Origin: Avena insularis
Taxonomy: Eukaryota; Streptophyta; Magnoliopsida; Poales; Poaceae
NCBI GenBank assembly: GCA_023614405.1
Contig: CM042693.1
Coordinates: 157,124,731 to 157,188,730, forward strand
Direction of reading: 5' to 3'
DNA length: 64,000 nt
The position numbers were made by a program, and so were the translations under genes. This document shows positions 58,401 through 64,000 of this stretch, piece by piece. The first letter of the stretch is position 1. Each line of letters begins with the position of its first letter. Below the pieces are notes generated by a model. The model made no database searches and had not been told where the DNA came from. It worked only from the letters and a program-made list of their open reading frames with translations.

Positions 58401-59889
58401 GGTCAGAGGGGCAGTGCTGGTCCTGCATGCATGCATGGAAGGTTGGGAGAGAAGGGAGGAGGGGTGGCGACGTCAACCTTCACCTTCTCCCGGTCAGAAC
58501 TGCGGCGAAGCGACGGGCGGAGTGGGAGGCAGGAGCCGAGCAAGCTCGGGTCCTCCCTGGGGTGGAGTGGGAGTGTGTTGGGGTGGAAATGGGTGGGTGG
58601 CGAGAGCGGTAGGTGCCTCGGGGTTCTTATGCCAATGCGGAGCGGCCCACGGTGCACCGAGTGCAGGGGTCGTCTAGGGCGAGGGTGGAGAGTGTGGGTA
58701 GACCAGGAGAGGGAGGGTGTGGGTCGCTATGAGACAGGGGGGTTAAGAGGCGTGTGGACCTGCGCACGGCCTCGGGACGGCGCTTTCTGTCCCAACGTCG
58801 CCCTTGCCCGTCAGGTGCTCGACGCCAGGTCATGTCGTGGTCGGCCTAAGGGCGAGCTAGGGAGGGCTAGGTATAGACTTGGGGTGGTGGAGAGGGCAGT
58901 GGGCTGCATCCCCTATGTGCACGAGCGGTAGTTTTGCACTAGGGAACTAAGGGACACAGGTGCGTGCGACGTGGCCACGGTGACGTGTCCAGCGAGGGTT
59001 GGGGTCGGGAAGGCGCCTTGTGAGCGAGGGAGAGGGGGTGGGCGGTGCCTGGGGAAGACGCGAGCTGCGCGGGCCCAAGGACACGATAACACAGTGGCTA
59101 GTGGGGCAGGAGGGTGTCCATGCAAGATCTTGCCGATCTGCCGCCCTGCCACTCTCTCTCTCTCTCGTCTAGGGTGATCAATGGGGTGGTCAGGGTGGTG
59201 GAGAGAGGGGTCTTGCAGTGCTGGAGACGTGTCATGCACATGCGTGCGTTGCGGCGAGGTTTAGAGAGTGGGGGAGGGTGTGGGATGATATTAGGGCGGC
59301 ACACGCTCGGGGGCGACTTTGTCTGATGCTCACATCGAGCACAAGCCACGAATGGCCAAGGTAGGGATATGGGGGTGTAGAGGGAGGTGAGGTGAGTGAG
59401 TCTAGGACCTGGTTGCCTCCTGGATCAACTCCAAAAGCTTGCAAGGATCATCTGAAGTGGGTAGAAAATAAGGTGACCATTTGCTATACTTGCCAATTTT
59501 ATATATAGCACCAACATGCAATGGGGACAAGGTTGGGGTTTTATCCAGTGTCGTGTGGGTTCGTTTGTGTTGATGGCAAGGTGAAGGGACATGGGGTTTT
59601 ATGGCCTAAGGGTTTGGCAGCTTGGATCAGACATGGGGATCTTCTCTGAATTTTCCCCCAAACCACACATTAGGGTGGTGCTAGTGATTAACCAATCCTA
59701 ATCCTAATTGCAAGAACCACTAGGACACACCAAATGGCAAGCACATGATTTATACCAGGCATAACTAAGGATCATGCAAACTAAGGAATTGAACAGACAT
59801 GGGCTAGATCAACTTAAAAGGTTTTATTTCCCCTTAAATTTTGGAGTTCCTAACTAGGCAAATTAGGGTAGAAAAGTTGGGATGTTACA
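55469..59889 (-). repeat. Gypsy-4 3' LTR (4.4 kb)
   Basis: Coding-strand start TGTAACATCCCAACTTTTC at 59889. The left end is placed at 55469 because the sequence from about 55475 aligns with the LTR-A end. GC-rich 58020-59450 produces long spurious frames on both strands, including a 302-codon one. A CT microsatellite lies at 59152-59166. The exact left boundary is uncertain by a few bases. Confidence 0.83.
59152..59166. repeat. (CT)n microsatellite
   Basis: Seven CT units within the Gypsy-4 LTR. Confidence 0.85.
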
Positions 59890-59905
59890 GACCTTCCCCC
59901 CTTAA
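59890..59905 (-). other. Polypurine tract, Gypsy-4
   Basis: Minus strand AAGGGGGGAAGGTC, directly before TGTAACATCC. Confidence 0.85.
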
Positions 59906-59909
59906 AGAA

Positions 59910-60890
59910 ATCTCGTCCCAAGATTTGCGAGTTGAGGAGTGAAGAGGTGGGGGTATTCCTTCTGAAGGTAATCTTCGCGTTCCTAGGTGGCTTCATCTTC
60001 AGAGTGGTTGCTCCATTGTACCTTGTAAAGGGGTATGTTAGGGCGCCGGGTCAAATGATTAGCCTTCTCTAGAATTTTGACAGGTACTTCTCTGTAGATC
60101 ACGTCCTGATTGAGATCAATAGCTTGGAAATTGACCTTTTTGAAGACTTCAGGCTTGTCAGGTACTTGAAGGCACTTCCAGAGTTGAGACACGTGAAAGA
60201 CGTCATGGAAATCAGATAGTTCGGCGGGCAGCTCAAGTTGGTATGAGACTTGGCCTCGTTGGGCCAGGATTTTGAAGGGCCCAATGTAACGGGGAGCGAG
60301 TTTTCCTTTCTCACGAAAACGCTGCATTCCCTTGAGGGGAGATACGCGAAGGTACGCGAAATCCCCTTTGTTGAAGGTTACCTCCCGATGCTTGGTATCG
60401 GCGTAGCTCTTCTGGCGGGATTGGGCGGCCTTCAAACCATCACGAGCTAGCTGAACTTGTTCTTTGGCGTCCTTGATTACATCTGGGCCAAAGATTTGAC
60501 GATCTCCGGTTTCGGCCCAGTTTAGAGGTGTTCGGCACCTTCTCCCGTAGAGGAACTGGAATGGTGCCATTTTTAGACTAGCTTGATAGCTGTTATTATA
60601 GGAAAATTCAGCGAAAGGCAGGCAATCCTCCCATTTGGTTCTGTGGGCCAGAACACATGAGCGGAGCATATCTTCTAGGACTTGATTGACTCTTTCAGTC
60701 TGTCCTCCGGTAGAGGGATGGTAGGCGGTACTAAAGGACAGTTGGGTTCCCAGGGCTTTGTGCAGGCTTCTCCAGAAACGGGAGGTGAATTGAGGTCCTT
60801 GATCCATCACAATTTCTTTGGGTACTCCGTGGAGACTAACAATTCTTGAGATATAGAGCTCGGCCAGTTGCTTCCCACTGTAGCTGGTCC
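59910..60890 (-). pseudogene. Gypsy-4 integrase core C-part and chromodomain
   Basis: Open for 275 codons at 59983-60810. It holds the second catalytic Asp (MDQGPQFTSRFW), the HPSTGGQTERVNQ motif with Glu, FAEFSYNNSYQAS, FLYGRRCRTPL, then the GPY/F region (GKLAPRYIGPFKIL, FHDVFHVSQL). The chromodomain-like end LYKVQWSNHSEDEAT is followed by TAG where Trp is usual, then ERED and about 25 more codons to a natural-looking stop near 59910. A one-base deletion near 60893 disconnects it from the N-terminal half. Confidence 0.9.
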
Positions 60891-61229
60891 TTACAGGAAT
60901 GAAATGGCTACCTTGGATAAATAGTCGATTATAACCCAGATGGAATCGTGTCCTCTACTGGATATGGGTAATCCGATGATGAAATCCATTCCGACCTTCT
61001 CCCATTTCCATTCCGGAATATTCATGGGCTGCAATAATCCCGCGGGACGCTGGTGCTCGGCCTTAACTCTCTGGCAGATATCGCATTTGGCGACGAATAG
61101 GGCGATCTCTCTTTTCATTCCATGCCACCAGTATTGTTCCTTCAAATCTTGGTACATCTTGGTACTCCCCGGGTGGATGGAGTAGAGAGTCTCATGGGCT
61201 TCCCGCATGATGGTCTGCTTTAGTTCGGG
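60891..61229 (-). pseudogene. Gypsy-4 integrase zinc domain and core N-part
   Basis: MREAHETLYSIHPGSTKMY and CDICQRVKAEHQRPAG give the HHCC zinc-binding domain. VGMDFIIGLP carries the first catalytic Asp, and the frame ends soon after WVIIDYLSKVA because of a missing base. A TAG at about 61229 separates it from RNase H. Confidence 0.9.
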
Positions 61230-62660
61230 CTAACTGGGCACACAGATGCGCCCTTTGTACCACAAGACGTCCTTATCATCAACCTTGAATCCGGGAACAT
61301 TTTCCCTCTTCATACGACGTTTGATTCCCTCTATGCTGGGGTGACCTTTCTGGGCATCCTTTATCTGGTCCAGCGGAGTTGGCTTTAACTCAAGGTGAGC
61401 TAGGAATCCGGGGCTGACTAGTTCAAGCCCAAGCCTTTCGAATTCTTGCACTAATTCTGGTTGGTCTCGTTTAATCATGGCATTCAGGGAACAGGGCTCC
61501 CGACTGAGGGCATCGGCTACCACATTGGCCTTTCCTGGGTGGTAGTGGATACCTAAATCATAATCCTTGATTAGTTCGATCCACCTTCGCTGCCTCATGT
61601 TCAGCTCCTTCTGTGTGAAGATATATTTCAGACTCTTATGGTCTGTATAAATCTCACAGCGATTTCCCATCAGGTAGTGGCGCCATGTTTTGAGGGCGTG
61701 AACAACAACGGCCAATTCTAGATCATGGGTGGGATAATTCATCTCATGCGGCTTCAGCTGACGCTATAGGTAAGCAATGACCTTACCTTCCTGCATCAAT
61801 ATGCTTCCAAGTCCTAACTTGGAGGCATCACGGTAGACTTCAAAGCTTTTGGATATATCTGGCATGGTCAGGATAGGGGCTGAGACTAATCTCTTTTTGA
61901 GTTCCTCGAAACTCTCTTTGCACTTATCTGTCCATTCGAATTTCTTGTCCTTTTTAAGCAATTGGGTCATTGGCTTGGCAATGCTTGATAATCCCTCAAC
62001 AAATTTGCGGTAATATCCTGCTAGGCCCAGGAAACTTCGGATCTCCGAAGGGTTGGTGGGGGCCTTCCATTCTAGTACTGATTGTATCTTGGCGGGATCT
62101 ACTGAGACTCCTCCGGCTGACCACACATGGCCAAGGAATCCTACTTCCTTTAACCAAAATTCACATTTACTGAACTTGGCATAAAGCTGGTGTTCCCTAA
62201 GGGTTTCTAGTACTAGTCTCAGATGCTCCTCATGATCGTCTTCCGATTTGGAATAGACCAAGATATCATCGATGAATACCACCACAAACTTGTCCAGATA
62301 TGGCATGAATACCTTCTTCGTGATATTCATGAAGTAGGTGGGTACGTTGGTTAGTCCAAAGGACATGACGATATATTCATACAAGCCATATCTGGTGGTA
62401 AAGGCTGTTTTAGGGATGTCTGATTCTTGGATTTTGAGCTGGTGGTATCCGGTGCGGAGGTCTATCTTGGAGAACACTTGGGCTCCATTTAACTGATCGA
62501 ACAGGTCGTCGATCTTGGGCAGGGGATATTTATTTTTGATGTTGACATCGTTAAGCTTGCGGTAATCAGTGACCAACCGGGTGGTCCCATCCCGTTTGTC
62601 AAATTGGCGACCCCCATGGAGAGGCGCTTGGCTGGATATGGCCTTTGTGTTCCATGTCAT
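61230..62660 (-). pseudogene. Gypsy-4 reverse transcriptase and RNase H
   Basis: Two open pieces. 61764-62660: reverse transcriptase with [36 protein letters not shown] (Asp), [12 protein letters not shown] (active site), [11 protein letters not shown], and RNase H start [16 protein letters not shown]. 61230-61742: RNase H continues with [30 protein letters not shown] and [10 protein letters not shown]. They are separated by a TAG at about 61763, where Gln or Ser codons are usual. RNase H has Arg in place of the residue before the first Asp (VYRDAS). Catalytic acids are present. Confidence 0.92.
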
Positions 62661-63411
62661 CCAGCTGCTTCTTTAGTTCTACCAATTCTTCAGGGTTCAT
62701 CCGGTAAGGCCTCTGAGCTATCGGGGACATTCCGGGAATCAATTCAATGATGAACTCGATATCCCTCTCAGGGGGCATACCGGACAATTCATCGAGGAAC
62801 ACATCCGGGTATTCACAGACTATCGGCACTTGTTCCAGGGTGGGGCCAGCAACACCTTTTTGGCAATAGAATCGAGACGAGGGGGCTATCGCTCGGTACT
62901 CGATAGGCTGTTCTTCAGCACTCCTCAGGGAGATGATCTTTCTGGCGTAATCTATTACTCCCTGATATCGGGACAACCAATCCATTGCTAGTATTACGTC
63001 CAGACCTTGGGATCCTAAAAGGATCAGGTCGTCCTTAAAGTTTATACCATGAATAACTATAGGAATATCTCGGCAGACCGATTGGATTTTGGCCGTTGAG
63101 CCAGGTATTTGCACTAGCATAAGCCTACCCAAACGATTAGACTCCATCCCACTTTTCTCAACAAAAGGTGCAGTAACAAAAGAATGGGACGCTCTGGAGC
63201 CGAAAAGTACGGTAGTGGGGACTGAGTTGATGAGAAACATACCCAGAACAATGTCAGGAGATTCCTGGGCTTCCTCAGCGGTGATATGGTTCAGATGCCC
63301 TCTAGATGCATTCGCGTTTTTCTTGGGGGCTGCTCCCTTGGTCGACGCTCCTCTGACATTCATGGGGGCGCATTGGGACGCGGTCCATTTCCTCCTTTCT
63401 TTAGTGGGCAT
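62599..63411 (-). pseudogene. Gypsy-4 protease and reverse transcriptase N-terminus
   Basis: 270 open codons. The protease active-site loop reads VLFGSRASHSF where DSG or DTG is expected: Asp is Gly and Gly is Arg. Then LDVILAMDWLSRYQGVIDYA, EYPDVFLDELSGMPPERDIEF and the start of the polymerase ([19 protein letters not shown], ending SPWGSPI). The frame shifts near 62620 before the rest of the polymerase and near 63400 relative to gag. Catalysis by this protease copy is not expected. Confidence 0.9.
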
Positions 63412-64000
63412 TCACGGGAGAAGTGCCCTGCTTCTCCATAGGTGTTGCATCCGGACGAGTTGGGGTGGGCATTGGGGTTTACAGGGCCTCTGGGAGCAGG
63501 CCTTGGGTTTCCACCTCCGGGGCGGGGATTGTTGTAGTTGCGATTGGGGTTATTGGGGCGCGGAGCATAAGTTGGAGTCCTCTGAAGTGGGGGTGCAGGG
63601 TTGGACGCAGGCATGCTTCGCGACCTGCTTCCACTGGATCCTCCTTGCTGCATCATCCGGCGCTTGCGATTTTCAATCATTCCCTTATGCTTGCTCTCAA
63701 CCATGATAGAAGCATAAACTAGGGCATCGAGTTCCTGGAACCTCTGGGCTACTAGGTGACACTGCAGCTCGTCTTGTAGCCCATTCAGAAAGGTATCCAC
63801 CTTCTTCTCTTTAGTGTTGGTGTCTTCTGGGGCATACCTTGCTAGGTCAGTGTACTTCTCCAGATATTGGACGACGGACATTCCTCCTTGCTTCAGATCT
63901 CGAAACTGATCTCTCATCATCTTGACTAGACCTGGGGGAATGTGGCGCTTGCGGAACCTTTCCTTGAAATTTTCCCAAGTGATCTCTTGACCGGCCGACA
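63360..64000 (-). pseudogene. Gypsy-4 gag, C-terminal part (runs off window)
   Basis: Open from the right edge to 63360. The gag domain shows ITWENFKERFRKRHIPPGLVK before MMRDQFRDLKQGGMSVVQYLEKYTDL, then FLNGLQDELQCHL. A Pro/Asn/Arg-rich linker leads to a zinc knuckle C-N-T-Y-GEAGHFSREC, in which the second Cys is Tyr. The Met at 63918-63920 is internal; the true start is outside. Gag packages the element RNA. Confidence 0.88.

Larger units (their letters stand above)
55469..64000 (-). mobile_element. Gypsy-4: chromodomain Gypsy, 3' part, runs off the window
   Basis: Minus-strand element with a 4.4 kb 3' LTR, polypurine tract, integrase with chromodomain, RNase H, reverse transcriptase, protease and gag. 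Gag is open through the right edge, so its N-terminus and the 5' LTR lie outside. It interrupts Tat 3' non-coding DNA. The coding frame has at least three nonsense and three frameshift defects. Confidence 0.9.

Noticed and set aside
58023..58931. 302-codon open frame, plus strand
   Set aside because: It lies in the GC-rich part of the Gypsy-4 LTR with long frames in several other phases, Gly/Arg-rich composition and no recognised domain; stop codons are simply rare in such DNA.
1..64000. Host genes, tRNA genes, CRISPR arrays or an integrated virus
   Set aside because: No coding region outside transposon domains, no cloverleaf noticed, no regularly spaced repeat array and no virus-specific gene; a computational scan would be needed to exclude small RNAs.

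Overview
This 64 kb window looks like intergenic DNA from a large grass genome, most likely a Pooideae cereal or relative (Triticeae or oat type). The organism is inferred from transposon style: Copia elements with BARE/Angela-type gag and LTRs starting TGTTGGGAATATGCCC or TGAAGGAGATATGCCC (read on their coding strand), Athila-type Gypsy elements with LTRs starting TGATACGT, and chromodomain Gypsy elements with very long LTRs starting TGTAACATCC. I find no convincing host gene, tRNA, rRNA or CRISPR array. Almost every base can be assigned to a transposable element or its LTR, and all coding regions are decayed by stops and frameshifts.

The window is a nested stack. Left side (1-17911): a chromodomain Gypsy relic ('Gypsy-0', 16283-17911, + strand) is split by an Angela-like Copia ('Copia-2', 11044-16282, - strand). 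That is split by an Athila-type element ('Athila-1', 1-11043, + strand), whose 3' LTR is split by a complete Copia ('Copia-1', 2006-10028, - strand, target duplication AGCCT). Middle and right: the Gypsy-0 LTR is entered by the left end of a CACTA DNA transposon (from 17912). The CACTA is interrupted at 18981 by a Tat-lineage Gypsy element (+ strand). The Tat 5' LTR holds a gag-protease-only Athila element ('Athila-2', 19375-38490, - strand). Athila-2 carries two solo LTRs: 'LTR-A' at 24733-30855 (duplication CTCAC) and 'LTR-B' at 33404-37921 (duplication TACCA).

After its gag fragment (38893-40453) the Tat element is interrupted by a chimera: the 3' two-thirds of a chromodomain Gypsy ('Gypsy-3', 40454-47229, - strand) fused to the 5' part of an Athila-like element ('Athila-3', 47230-51279, - strand). 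Tat pol resumes at 51280 and includes two RNase H domains. It runs to about 55468, where the 4.4 kb 3' LTR of another chromodomain Gypsy begins ('Gypsy-4', 55469 to beyond the right edge, - strand).

No genes cooperate in a pathway here; the coding remnants are gag, protease, integrase, reverse transcriptase and RNase H of the separate elements. The most interesting points are the reconstructable insertion order (five levels deep), the deletion fusing Gypsy-3 to Athila-3, an Athila family that keeps gag-protease but has no pol, and an unfamiliar acidic reading frame sitting where gag would be in Athila-3.
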